The notes under the pieces: model-generated
The model's database searches: none
Seen by the model: the letters and a program-made list of their open reading frames with translations, nothing else
What the model was told of the DNA's origin: nothing
Source: Haliea sp. E1-2-M8
GTDB taxonomy: Bacteria > Pseudomonadota > Gammaproteobacteria > Pseudomonadales > Halieaceae
Direction of reading: 5' to 3'
Assembly: GCF_030649675.1 (NCBI RefSeq)
Contig: NZ_JAUTDR010000008.1
Coordinates: 62,001-126,000 of the forward strand
Length of the DNA: 64,000 nucleotides
Part shown: in pieces, positions 54,207 to 62,884 of the stretch
Layout of the letters: the number at the start of each line of letters is the position of its first letter
How positions within the stretch are numbered: position 1 is the stretch's first letter
Translations under genes and position numbers: made by a program

Positions 54207-55637
54207 GTGCAAAGCTATCTGGTCAGCTTTATCCGCCTGCTGCGCAGCCACGACGTGCGGATATCACCGGCGGAGACCCTGGATGCGATGGATGTCGCCG
54301 CGACCCTGGGCTACGCCCGGCGGGAGCGACTGCGAGACGGGCTGGCCATCGCGCTGGCAAAAACGCCAGCGGAAGAGGCGGTGTTCCAGCACTGTTTTGA
54401 CCGTTTTTTCGACCAGCAGCTGGCGGACTTTGCCAGTACCCGTGAGGAGCGCAACGCCCTGCAGGATGAGCAGGAGACGCCGCTTGCCTCCGGCCAGGGG
54501 GAAAAGCCCGAGGCGGCCGACCGGGCCAGCCCCGATGACAGCCTGCTGGACGCCGCCGCCGAGGACGATGCCGGGCTGCAGGCGCTGCTGGACAGTGAGC
54601 TTCTGCAGCAACTGCGCAACAACGACCGCACCGCGCTGAATCTCGCCATGGGCGAGGCGGCCGCAGGCGTCGGCCTGAGCCAGATCCAGATGTTCACCCA
54701 GAAAGGCCAGTACCTGCGGCGCATGCTCGACGCCATGGGTGAGGAGCAGATCCGGCGCGCCGTCGCCGATCTGGAGCAGCGCCAGAGCCCGGCCCTGGAG
54801 CCTTTGAAACGCTATCGCGACATCCTGCGGGAACAGGTGCGCGACTATGTCGCCCGCCAGTACCTGCTGCAGGCCGAGGGCGACAATGCCCGCTTCATGG
54901 ATGAAATCCTCAAGACCACCCGGCTCAGCCACCTGGAGCAACGCTATATGCAGCGGGTGCAGGAACTGGTGCGGCGCATGGCGCGCAAGCTGGCGGAGCG
55001 CCACGCCCGCAAGCGCCGGCTATTCCGACGGGGACGGCTGGACATGGGCAAGACCCTGCGCCGCGGCATCGCCAATGATGGCGTCATGTTCCACACCTAC
55101 TGGCGGCGGGTGCGCAAGGACAAACCGCAATTACTGGCGATCTGCGACGTCAGCGGCTCGGTGGCGGCCTATGCCAAGTTTCTGCTGCTGTTCCTCTACA
55201 GCCTGCAGGATGTGCTGCCACGCGTGCGCAGCTTTGCCTTCTCCAGCCACCTCGGTGAAGTCAGCGAGCTGTTCAGCCAGTACCCGGTCGAAAAGGCCAT
55301 CGAGCTGGTGAACTGGCGCTATGGCGGCGCTACCGACTACGGCAGCAGCCTGCAGGATTTCGCGAAACTGGCCCTGGATGATATCAACAGCAACACCACC
55401 GTGATCATCCTCGGTGATGCCCGCAACAACAATGGCGAGCCGCGGCTGGACATTCTGCGCAGTATTTACCAGCGCAGCCGGCGGGTCATCTGGCTCAACC
55501 CGGAGTCGCGCCGCGCCTGGGGCACGGGGGACTCGGAGATGCTGCGCTATCAAAGCGCCTGTCATTTCGCCGCCGAGTGCAATAATCTTGTGCAACTGGA
55601 GCGGGTCGTGGACCGGTTGCTGAAACTGAATCGGTGA
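54207..55637 (+). CDS. VWA-domain protein, CoxE-like
   Basis: 476 residues from GTG 54207; the ribosome-binding site is weak, suggesting coupling to the MoxR gene. The N-terminal half is helical and charged (YLVSFIRLLRSHDVRISPAE). The C-terminal VWA domain has the MIDAS motif DVSGS (Asp314, Ser316, Ser318), then GGATDYGSSLQDFA and TVIILGDARNNNGEP. The DUF/VWA CoxE family works with MoxR/CoxD ATPases in metal-cofactor maturation. Forms a conserved two-gene module; a zinc-ribbon peptide gene follows 6 bp later. Confidence 0.9.
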   Translation: MQSYLVSFIRLLRSHDVRISPAETLDAMDVAATLGYARRERLRDGLAIALAKTPAEEAVFQHCFDRFFDQQLADFASTREERNALQDEQETPLASGQGEKPEAADRASPDDSLLDAAAEDDAGLQALLDSELLQQLRNNDRTALNLAMGEAAAGVGLSQIQMFTQKGQYLRRMLDAMGEEQIRRAVADLEQRQSPALEPLKRYRDILREQVRDYVARQYLLQAEGDNARFMDEILKTTRLSHLEQRYMQRVQELVRRMARKLAERHARKRRLFRRGRLDMGKTLRRGIANDGVMFHTYWRRVRKDKPQLLAICDVSGSVAAYAKFLLLFLYSLQDVLPRVRSFAFSSHLGEVSELFSQYPVEKAIELVNWRYGGATDYGSSLQDFAKLALDDINSNTTVIILGDARNNNGEPRLDILRSIYQRSRRVIWLNPESRRAWGTGDSEMLRYQSACHFAAECNNLVQLERVVDRLLKLNR

Positions 55638-55643
55638 ACTGGC

Positions 55644-55850
55644 ATGCGCTATCACTGTCGGGAATGCAGTTATCGGGGCGCCAGGGTCGACAGCCGCGGT
55701 GGCTGTCCGGCCTGTGGCTCCCTGGATATTCACATTTCAGTGGGCGAGAAAGCGCCGGAGCCGCCAAAGTCGCGCAAGCTCCAACTCAGCGTGCTGGTGC
55801 TTCTCTGGGTGACGTTCGCGGCACTGGTGCTGTGGAAGCTGTGGTCCTGA
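55644..55850 (+). CDS. Small zinc-ribbon membrane protein
   Basis: 68 residues, 6 bp after the VWA gene and so likely co-transcribed. Two Cys pairs, YHCRECSYRG and GGCPACGSLD, form a zinc ribbon; a single membrane helix (LSVLVLLWVTFAALVLWKLW) ends the protein. Known similar proteins are uncharacterised. It may anchor or sense for the MoxR-VWA pair; this is inference from position. Confidence 0.75.
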   Translation: MRYHCRECSYRGARVDSRGGCPACGSLDIHISVGEKAPEPPKSRKLQLSVLVLLWVTFAALVLWKLWS

Positions 55851-55862
55851 GGGACCGCGCAG

Positions 55863-57005
55863 TCAAAACGCCCGCGGCGGCTCATCCTCGTCGTCCAGGC
55901 TTTCGAGGCTCAGATTGAGGCTGCCATCTGGCGCTTTCAGCCCACCCTCCTTGGCAAACTTGATCTTCAGGCGCACGTTGTTGGGTGAATCCGCGTTGCG
56001 CAGCGCTTCGTCTTCGCTGATCAAGCCCTCCCGGTAGAGGTCGAACAAGGCCCCGTCGAAGGTCTTCATGCCGATATTTTCCGACTTGGCCATGACTTCC
56101 TTGATGCCGTCGATATCGCCCTTGAGGATCAGGTCCGCAACCATGGGTGTGCCGAGCAGGATCTCGATAGCCGCGGCGCGCTTGCCGTCCACGGTCGGTA
56201 TCAGGCGCTGGGAGACAAAGGCCTGGATATTCAGCGACAGGTCCATCAGCAGCTGCGGCCTGCGCTCTTCCGGGAAGAAGTTGATAATCCGGTCCAGGGC
56301 CTGGTTGGCGTTGTTGGCGTGCAGGGTGGAAATGCACAGGTGCCCGGTCTCGGCGAAGGCGATGGCGTGTTCCATGGTCTCGCGGTCGCGGATCTCCCCG
56401 ATCAGGATCACGTCCGGCGCCTGGCGCAGGGTGTTCTTCAGGGCATTGTGCCAGTTCCGGGTATCGACTCCGACTTCGCGCTGATTGATGATCGACTTCT
56501 TGTGCTTGTGTACATACTCCACCGGATCCTCGATGGTGACGATGTGGCCGGCGCTGTTGGTGTTGCGGTAGTCGATCAGCGCCGCCAGCGAGGTGGACTT
56601 GCCGGAGCCGGTGGCGCCCACAAACAGCACCAGGCCGCGCTTGCGCATCATGACCTCGGTGAGAATCTCCGGCAGGCGCAGATCCTTGTAGTTGGGGATT
56701 TCGGCGACGATATTGCGCGCCACGATGCTGACTTCGTTGCGCTGCATGAAAATGTTCACCCGGAAGCGGCCGAAACCGTGGATCGAGGTCGCCAGATTCA
56801 TCTCCAGTTCCTGCTCGAAATCCGCCCGCTGGGTGGCATCCATCAGCTCGTTGGCAATCTCCTTGATCTCGCCAGGCTGGAGCCGCTCACTGGCAATCGG
56901 CCGCAGCTGCCCCTGGAACTTGGCACAGGGCGGCGCCCCGGTACTCAGGTAGAGGTCGGAGCCGCCCTCGGTCGCGAGCGTTTTCAGCCATTCGGTAATG
57001 CGCAC
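55863..57005 (-). CDS. pilU: Type IV pilus retraction ATPase, PilT/PilU family
   Basis: 380 residues from GTG 57005, preferred because AAGGGGGA sits 4 bases upstream; ATG 57026 is the longer alternative. PilU-typical N-terminus ITEWLKTLATEGGSDLYLST, Walker A GATGSGKST (130-138), Asp box and GHLCISTLHANNANQALDRI. PilU aids PilT in pilus disassembly and twitching. The C-terminal tail, KAPDGSLNLSLESLDDEDE, is acidic as in PilU rather than PilT. No pilT in the window. Confidence 0.9.
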   Translation of the reverse strand: MRITEWLKTLATEGGSDLYLSTGAPPCAKFQGQLRPIASERLQPGEIKEIANELMDATQRADFEQELEMNLATSIHGFGRFRVNIFMQRNEVSIVARNIVAEIPNYKDLRLPEILTEVMMRKRGLVLFVGATGSGKSTSLAALIDYRNTNSAGHIVTIEDPVEYVHKHKKSIINQREVGVDTRNWHNALKNTLRQAPDVILIGEIRDRETMEHAIAFAETGHLCISTLHANNANQALDRIINFFPEERRPQLLMDLSLNIQAFVSQRLIPTVDGKRAAAIEILLGTPMVADLILKGDIDGIKEVMAKSENIGMKTFDGALFDLYREGLISEDEALRNADSPNNVRLKIKFAKEGGLKAPDGSLNLSLESLDDEDEPPRAF

Positions 57006-57180
57006 AGTGTCCCCCTTGGGCACCATATTGTTGACGCATCACTCTAGCATTCTGAGCGCACCGGACAAGGAACGACTACACAAAACTCTACTCTGCCAGC
57101 TTACTCGAACTAACGAACAGTAGTCACATGCACCCGGCTCCCCTACACTAGGCGGCAACCACCCCGACAGGAGCCGACCC

Positions 57181-58248
57181 GTGGACAACACCCGCCCCAC
57201 CCCACTGCTGGAAGACATTGAAGGTACGCGCCACAAGCTGGAACAGTGGTTCCAGGAGCGCGGCGGGCACCCGGTCACCGTATCCAGCCTGAAAATTCCC
57301 GAAAGCTCGGGCATGTCCAATGTGACGCTGCTGTTTACCCTGCACTGGGACGAGAACGGCACCTCCCGCGAGGAGGCCTGCGTCGGCCGGCTGCAGCCGG
57401 AGATTGCGCGGCCGGTATTCCCCTCCTACGACCTCGCTCCACAATACCGGGTGATGGAGCGCCTGCAGGCACACAGCGACATCCCGGTGCCGCCGCTGCG
57501 CGGGCTGGAAACCGACACCGATTTGCTTGGCGTGCAGTTCTACATCATGGAGCACATCCCGGGCCGCATCCCCACCGACATGCCGCCCTACAACATGGAC
57601 GGCTGGCTGCTACAGGAAACCAGCGAACCAGAGCGCGCCGCCCTGTGGCGGGCTGCGGTGGACACCATGGCCCGTTTTCACCAACTCGACTACCAGGCTC
57701 TGGGTTTTACCGACCTGGCGGTGCCGGGGCAAACGCCGCTGCAGCAGCAACTGCGCTACTGGCAGGACTATCTGGACTGGGGTCTCGAGGGTCAGGGCCA
57801 CCCGCTGGGCCAGGCCGCGCTGGACTGGCTGACCGCCAACCAGCCGGCCGCGGAACCGGTGGTACTGTGCTGGGGCGACGCGCGTATCGGCAACATGATC
57901 TTCACCGAATCACTGGACAGCGTGGCGGCGGTGCTGGACTGGGAGATGGCGGCGCTGGGCAATCCGCTGCAGGACCTGGCCTGGTTCAACTACATCGATT
58001 CCACCTTTGCCGAGGGCCTGGGCATGCCGCGGCTGCCGGGGCTGCCTACCTACGAGGAGACCGTCGCCCAGTGGCAGCAGGCGACAGGCTTCGATGTCGC
58101 CGACTACGATTACTACCTGCTGTTTGCCGCCATGCGTTACGGCCTGATCATGTCGCGGATCATGCTGGCGACCGGCCAGGATGCGGAAGTGCAGGGGAAC
58201 TTTGCCTGCCAGCTTTTGCGCAAGCATCTGGAACGGATTGGCGGCTAA
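57181..58248 (+). CDS. Phosphotransferase family protein (APH/ACAD10-like)
   Basis: 355 residues, GTG start 57181 with AGGAG upstream. Aminoglycoside-phosphotransferase fold: VPPLRGLETD, FYIMEHIPGRIPTDM, catalytic loop VLCWGDARIGNMIF and metal-binding VLDWEMAALGNP. In bacteria this subgroup occurs with acyl-CoA dehydrogenases and may phosphorylate hydroxyacyl-CoA; the substrate here is unknown and antibiotic resistance is not implied. Its stop overlaps the stop of the convergent outer-membrane gene (CTAA). Confidence 0.85.
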   Translation: MDNTRPTPLLEDIEGTRHKLEQWFQERGGHPVTVSSLKIPESSGMSNVTLLFTLHWDENGTSREEACVGRLQPEIARPVFPSYDLAPQYRVMERLQAHSDIPVPPLRGLETDTDLLGVQFYIMEHIPGRIPTDMPPYNMDGWLLQETSEPERAALWRAAVDTMARFHQLDYQALGFTDLAVPGQTPLQQQLRYWQDYLDWGLEGQGHPLGQAALDWLTANQPAAEPVVLCWGDARIGNMIFTESLDSVAAVLDWEMAALGNPLQDLAWFNYIDSTFAEGLGMPRLPGLPTYEETVAQWQQATGFDVADYDYYLLFAAMRYGLIMSRIMLATGQDAEVQGNFACQLLRKHLERIGG

Positions 58249-59972
58249 AACCTATCCTTGACGGTAAACAGGATCTGGCCGCCGCTGACGTCGTCGTCCG
58301 TGACAAAGGGAAAGGCAAAATCGACGTGTACCACGCTGCCCTTCTCGGCGCGGCTGGAGTTGAGGCGGATGCCGAACCCGACATTGGCCAGCACGCCGCC
58401 ATTACTGCCGTTGTCCTCGCTCTCAAACCAGGCCCGGCCGACATCAATGAAGGCCGCGAGGCCGATCTGGACCAGCCTGAACAGGTGCCAATCGGAGTAG
58501 TAGCGCTGTTCCAGGTTGAACACCAGGGAGCGGTCCCCCACCTGGTAGTTCAATTCATAGCCGCGCAGACCATTGGCGCCGCCCAGAGTCAGCTGGCGTT
58601 CGCCGGTGAGCCCATCGGTGTAATCTGCCCGGAACCGACTGAACAGTGCCCATTGCCGCGATTGCTTGTGGTGGTAACGCGTCTCTGTAGTCCACCAGAG
58701 ATTCTCGAACTCGCTGCCGTCGACGCCCCAGAAACCGCTCAGGTTGGTATCGAGCTGCCACAGGCGGCGCTCATCCACCAGCAGGGTATTGCCATAGTTG
58801 CCGCGCACCACCACCTGGTCCTGACTGGCCCCCAGGGCATCCGACGACCAGCCCAAAGCCCAGGAGAAGCGCTCCCCTACGTACACGTCCTCGGTGCGGC
58901 CCAGATAGTTGACGTTGTGCAGCTCGATGAACTGGTCGCGGGTGGATTCGTAGCCGATATAGGGATAGCTGTACTCCCGTTCCTCCGGCAGCTCCGCTGG
59001 CGGAATGGGGGAATCGCTGAAGTCAAAGCTGTGGGTTTCCAGTGTGTAGCCGAACAGCCAGCGCCCCACGCGCTTGTCTTTGCGCACATTCGCCGCAATC
59101 CCGCCAAACACATTGGCAAACTCGATCTTGTGGTCAAACTCGGCGACCTCATCACCCCGGAACCAGAGCGCTTCTTCCAGCTTCATCCTGTTCAGGTCGA
59201 CCCCGGCCGCCCAGCTCTCGTACACGGAGAAGAACGGGCGCACAAAACGCACTCCGTGCTCATAGCCGTCGTCGTTGTCCGCCAGGGACAGCCGCATGCG
59301 CCAGCGCGAACCCGCCAGCGCTGGATCGACATAGCGGATGGTATTGCCGGAGCGCTCCTCGTCACTGTCGTGCTGGATGATTATCTGCTTGCCGGTACCG
59401 AGGAAGTTGGCGTCGCGGAAGCCCACTGCGTACTTGTTCTCGCCGCCACTGCGGCCAAAGGACAGCATGGGGGTGAAGGTCCAGATATCGCGAGTGATGA
59501 CCTCCAGGTCAACCACGTCGCCGCAGACCCGCCACGGCCGCACGGTGGCATCGTAGATAAAGCCCAGATCGCGCAGGATACGTTCCGATTCATCCACCCG
59601 GGCCTGGTTGTACTCCTCGCCTTCCTTGACCAGCAGATGATCCTCGATCACCCAGTCCCGGGTCACGCTGTGGAAGTCGTTGGCCCAGCGAAAGAGGGCC
59701 TTGTCCTCTTCCGGGTCCTCGGTGTCAAAGACGGTAAACCGCTGCTGGCGGATGCTGCCGATGCGGGCGCCCGGGGGAACTTCACGGGCAAACTCGTCAT
59801 GGGCGGGCGATTGTTCGAAGCGGAAGCTGGCGGACTCGTCCTGCAGCGCGACCTCGCGACAGGCCTGGTCATTTTCGTTGGCCGCTGCAGCTGCCGCAAC
59901 CAGCAATAATGGTGGCAGGCAGACCGTGAGGCGCCTGCGGGCCAGGAAACTGGTACACCGTTTGAGTTTCAT
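58245..59972 (-). CDS. BamA/TamA-like outer-membrane beta-barrel protein with one POTRA-like region
   Basis: 575 residues. Signal peptide (LTVCLPPLLLVAAAAA). Residues about 75-160 resemble one POTRA unit (RFTVFDTEDPEEDKALF, YNQARVDESERILRDLGFIY). The rest is barrel with LTLGGANGLRGYELN, the surface-antigen strand with its conserved RGY, and ends with a terminal Phe (FTVKDRF), the outer-membrane insertion signal. BamA has five POTRA units and TamA three, so this short relative is likely a substrate-specific or uncharacterised member. Single gene. Confidence 0.8.
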   Translation of the reverse strand: MKLKRCTSFLARRRLTVCLPPLLLVAAAAAANENDQACREVALQDESASFRFEQSPAHDEFAREVPPGARIGSIRQQRFTVFDTEDPEEDKALFRWANDFHSVTRDWVIEDHLLVKEGEEYNQARVDESERILRDLGFIYDATVRPWRVCGDVVDLEVITRDIWTFTPMLSFGRSGGENKYAVGFRDANFLGTGKQIIIQHDSDEERSGNTIRYVDPALAGSRWRMRLSLADNDDGYEHGVRFVRPFFSVYESWAAGVDLNRMKLEEALWFRGDEVAEFDHKIEFANVFGGIAANVRKDKRVGRWLFGYTLETHSFDFSDSPIPPAELPEEREYSYPYIGYESTRDQFIELHNVNYLGRTEDVYVGERFSWALGWSSDALGASQDQVVVRGNYGNTLLVDERRLWQLDTNLSGFWGVDGSEFENLWWTTETRYHHKQSRQWALFSRFRADYTDGLTGERQLTLGGANGLRGYELNYQVGDRSLVFNLEQRYYSDWHLFRLVQIGLAAFIDVGRAWFESEDNGSNGGVLANVGFGIRLNSSRAEKGSVVHVDFAFPFVTDDDVSGGQILFTVKDRF

Positions 59973-60112
59973 TCTCCTAAGATAGCCGCTAGGCCCTGTT
60001 CACCACAATAACCGGAAATCTGTACTCGTTCACAATAGGCGGCTAAACTTGGCCCCGCCCTGGCGGCGGAAGACGCTGCCGGCGTACCTGCACCCCCAAC
60101 AAGGAGTTCCGC

Positions 60113-61702
60113 TTGACCCCTCATTTGCAGAACCAGTTGCAGACTCTGGCCGGTCCCGGTTACCGCGAACTGCTACAGCGGATACAGCGCGGCCTGGAAA
60201 AGGAGAGCCTGCGTATCACGCCGGAGGGGCGGCTGGTGCAAACTCCGCATCCAGCCGGGCTGGGCTCGGCATTGACCCACCCGTCCATCACCACGGATTA
60301 TTCCGAGGCGCTGCTGGAATTCATCACTCCGGTCGATCGCAGCATCGAACACTGTCTGGAGACCCTGGCCGACGTCCACAGTTACACCTACAGCAAGATC
60401 GGCCAGGAGCTGCTGTGGGCCACGAGCATGCCCTGCATCGTCAATGGCGACGACAGCATTCCGGTGGCCGAGTACGGCAGTGCCAATGTTGCGCGAATGA
60501 AAGAAGTTTATCGGTATGGCCTGGGCCACCGCTACGGCCGTCTGATGCAGACCATTGCCGGCATCCACTACAACTTCTCGCTGCCGGACGAATACTGGCA
60601 GCGGGCCTGGGACGACGCGGGCCGGCCGGAGCCACTGCGGGACTATATAACCAACCGCTACCTGGGTCTGATCCGCAATTTTCACCGCCACTCCTGGCTG
60701 CTGATCTACCTGTTTGGTGCCTCGCCGGCGGTGTGCGCCAGCTTTCTCCGGGGCCGGGGCAGCCACGGCCTGGAACCTTTTGACGACAAAAGCCGCACCC
60801 TGCACCTCCCCTACGGCACGGCCCTGCGGATGGGCGACCTGGGCTACAACAGTGATGCCCAGAAGGGCCTCAAGGTCTGCTACAACTCGCTGGGCAACTA
60901 TGTGCAGGCCCTGCGCAATGCCATCATGCAGCCGCACCCGCCCTACCAGGTCTTCCCCGCTGGCCAGGGTGGTGACTACCAGCAACTGAATGACAGCCTG
61001 CTGCAGATCGAGAATGAGTTTTACAGCACCATCCGCCCAAAGCGCGTCACACGCCCCGGTGAAGCACCGCTGGCAGCCCTGTGTCGGGCCGGCATCGAAT
61101 ACGTAGAGATTCGCTGTATTGATGTCAGCCCGTTTACACCGCTCGGTATCGACGCCGGCCAGATCCGCTTCCTCGACACCTTCCTGCTGCATTGCCTGCT
61201 GGAGGACAGCCCCGCCTGTGGCGACAGCGAACAGGCCATGCAGGCCGCCAACCTTGAGGCGGTGGTCAACCGCGGCCGCGAGCCCGGCTTGCAGTTGCAG
61301 ACCCCCGGCGGCAGCGCGTCCCTGACAGAGCTCGCAGGTGGGCTGCTGGCAGCCATGACTGGCATTGCCGACCTGCTGGACGACGCTCACGACAGCCGTC
61401 TGTACCGGGAGTCACTGGCGGCGCAGCAGGCGCGCGTGGACGATCCCGAGCTCACCCCATCGGCCCGGGTCCTGCGGGAGATGCGCGAGCAGGACCTGCC
61501 CTTCTTCCGCCTGGCCATGAACTACAGCGAAACCTGGGCCCGCCACTTCCACCAGTGCGCCCTGCCCACGGACACGGTGCGGCGTCTGGAGGAAGAGACC
61601 CGGCAGTCACTGGCGGCGCAGCGGGAGATCGAGGCCGCGGACGAGCTCAGCTTCGAGGAGTACCTGGCACGCTTTTTCGGCCAGTACCGGACGCTGTTCT
61701 GA
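60113..61702 (+). CDS. gshA: Glutamate-cysteine ligase
   Basis: 529 residues from TTG 60113, with AAGGAG (60101-60106) 6 bases upstream. Family 1 (gammaproteobacterial) GshA: RGLEKESLRITPEGRL, LTHPSITTDYSEALLEFITP, and the SPFTPLGIDAGQIRFLDTFL region; IEYVEIRCIDVSPF holds metal-binding residues. It joins glutamate and cysteine, the first and rate-limiting step of glutathione synthesis. gshB is not adjacent. A TTG start is common for this enzyme in E. coli and may limit expression. Confidence 0.95.
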   Translation: MTPHLQNQLQTLAGPGYRELLQRIQRGLEKESLRITPEGRLVQTPHPAGLGSALTHPSITTDYSEALLEFITPVDRSIEHCLETLADVHSYTYSKIGQELLWATSMPCIVNGDDSIPVAEYGSANVARMKEVYRYGLGHRYGRLMQTIAGIHYNFSLPDEYWQRAWDDAGRPEPLRDYITNRYLGLIRNFHRHSWLLIYLFGASPAVCASFLRGRGSHGLEPFDDKSRTLHLPYGTALRMGDLGYNSDAQKGLKVCYNSLGNYVQALRNAIMQPHPPYQVFPAGQGGDYQQLNDSLLQIENEFYSTIRPKRVTRPGEAPLAALCRAGIEYVEIRCIDVSPFTPLGIDAGQIRFLDTFLLHCLLEDSPACGDSEQAMQAANLEAVVNRGREPGLQLQTPGGSASLTELAGGLLAAMTGIADLLDDAHDSRLYRESLAAQQARVDDPELTPSARVLREMREQDLPFFRLAMNYSETWARHFHQCALPTDTVRRLEEETRQSLAAQREIEAADELSFEEYLARFFGQYRTLF

Positions 61703-61820
61703 GAACCGCAGCAGGCGGTCCATTAGCGCAGCGCCAACTGTCCTTGCGGGACATGATCAAACCGCCTAACGTACCAGCCCAGGCACCACGACAGCTTCAG
61801 TCACGAGGAACCTCTCCGCC

Positions 61821-62315
61821 ATGTTGCAAACCCTGACCCCTCGCCTGGTGTATTTCGGACTCGCGCTGCTGGCATTGTTCGCCATGCTCTTCGCCTGGTA
61901 CCTGGAATATCAGGTGGGCCTCAATCCCTGCCCGCTGTGCATGACCCAGCGGGTATTCGTGGTCGCCGGTGGCCTGGTCGCGCTGCTGGCCTTTCTGCAC
62001 AACCCCGCTGGCTGGGGCCGCAGGGTCTACGGCCTGCTGTGCATTGCCAGCGCCGTTACCGGTGGCGCCGTCGCCGCCCGCCATGTCTGGCTGCAGCATC
62101 TGCCGCCGGACCAGGTGCCCGCCTGCGGGCCCAGCCTGGAGTACATGCTGGAAACCCTGCCCTTCCGCGATACCCTGAACATGGTGCTGATGGGCGACGG
62201 CAACTGCGCCGAAACCCACTGGACCCTCCTCGGATTCAGCATTCCGGAACAGACCCTGATGCTGTTCGTGGTGATCACAGTCGTTAGTCTCTGGCAGACC
62301 CTGCGCAAATCCTGA
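61821..62315 (+). CDS. dsbB: Disulfide bond formation protein B
   Basis: 164 residues, four membrane helices. Redox Cys37-x-x-Cys40 (NPCPLCMTQR) and second pair Cys102 (PACGPSLEYM) and Cys129 (DGNCAET). Reoxidises periplasmic DsbA using ubiquinone at the inner membrane. Neighbours rsd/algQ and the FKBP gene match the Pseudomonas dsbH-algQ-PA5254 order. Confidence 0.95.
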   Translation: MLQTLTPRLVYFGLALLALFAMLFAWYLEYQVGLNPCPLCMTQRVFVVAGGLVALLAFLHNPAGWGRRVYGLLCIASAVTGGAVAARHVWLQHLPPDQVPACGPSLEYMLETLPFRDTLNMVLMGDGNCAETHWTLLGFSIPEQTLMLFVVITVVSLWQTLRKS

Positions 62316-62333
62316 CCGACAGCGCCGCCGCGC

Positions 62334-62363
62334 TTGCGGCGGTGGCGGGCCTGTGCCTATAGT
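62334..62363 (+). promoter_or_regulatory. Candidate rsd promoter
   Basis: TTGCGG (62334-62339) and TATAGT (62358-62363) with an 18-bp spacer, 35 bp before rsd. The -35 overlaps the right arm of a GC-rich hairpin (about 62324-62340) that may end dsbB transcripts. Confidence 0.45.
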
Positions 62364-62398
62364 GGTCCCTCAGGAATGGACCCGGGAGTCCGCACACA

Positions 62399-62884
62399 AT
62401 GCCGCAACGCAGTAACAGCCCCGTCGAACAATTCAATACCGTGGAGAGCCTGCTGACCAACTGGCTCAGCGAGCGCCGCGCAGTGTTGTCACGCTACACG
62501 GCACTGGTCGTTGCCAGTGACGACACTCCCGCCTCAGCGCAGCTCGCCCGGCGCCAGCGCGGGCTGTGCGAGCTACTGGTGGACTACATCTCCGCGGGGC
62601 ACTTTGAGGTGTTTACGGAACTGCTGAACGAGGCCGAGGTGTTCGGCGACAACAACGCCGCGCTGATCGCCGGCCTCATGCCGGCCATCACCGATACCAC
62701 GGACGTGATCCTGGCCTACGAAGAAAAATACAGCAGCGGCGAACACTATCCAGAGACCTTGCGGCGGGATCTGTCAGCGCTGGGAGAAATGCTGGAATCG
62801 CGATTTGTACTGGAGGACCGGCTGATCGCCGGCCTCCACAATCATCACCGGCGCCGGTTGCAGGCGCCGGAACAGGCAGGCTGA
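62399..62884 (+). CDS. rsd: Anti-sigma70 regulator Rsd/AlgQ family
   Basis: 161 residues, helical. Family segments TVESLLTNWLSERRAVLSRY, LCELLVDYISAGHFEVFTEL and LAYEEKYSSGEHYPETLRRD. Rsd binds the housekeeping sigma factor in stationary phase; the Pseudomonas homologue AlgQ (AlgR2) also affects alginate and pyoverdine genes. Its stop TGA abuts the stop of the convergent FKBP gene in a TGATCA. Confidence 0.88.
   Translation: MPQRSNSPVEQFNTVESLLTNWLSERRAVLSRYTALVVASDDTPASAQLARRQRGLCELLVDYISAGHFEVFTELLNEAEVFGDNNAALIAGLMPAITDTTDVILAYEEKYSSGEHYPETLRRDLSALGEMLESRFVLEDRLIAGLHNHHRRRLQAPEQAG

Noticed and set aside
57181-58248. Aminoglycoside resistance gene
   Set aside because: The fold is shared, but the sequence fits the ACAD10-like metabolic subgroup, and there is no mobile-element context.
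57246-59909. An 887-codon plus-strand frame across the phosphotransferase and outer-membrane genes
   Set aside because: It is the wrong frame of the phosphotransferase gene and the antisense of the barrel gene; its product is low-complexity Gly/Ala/Arg without motifs, a known effect of high GC.
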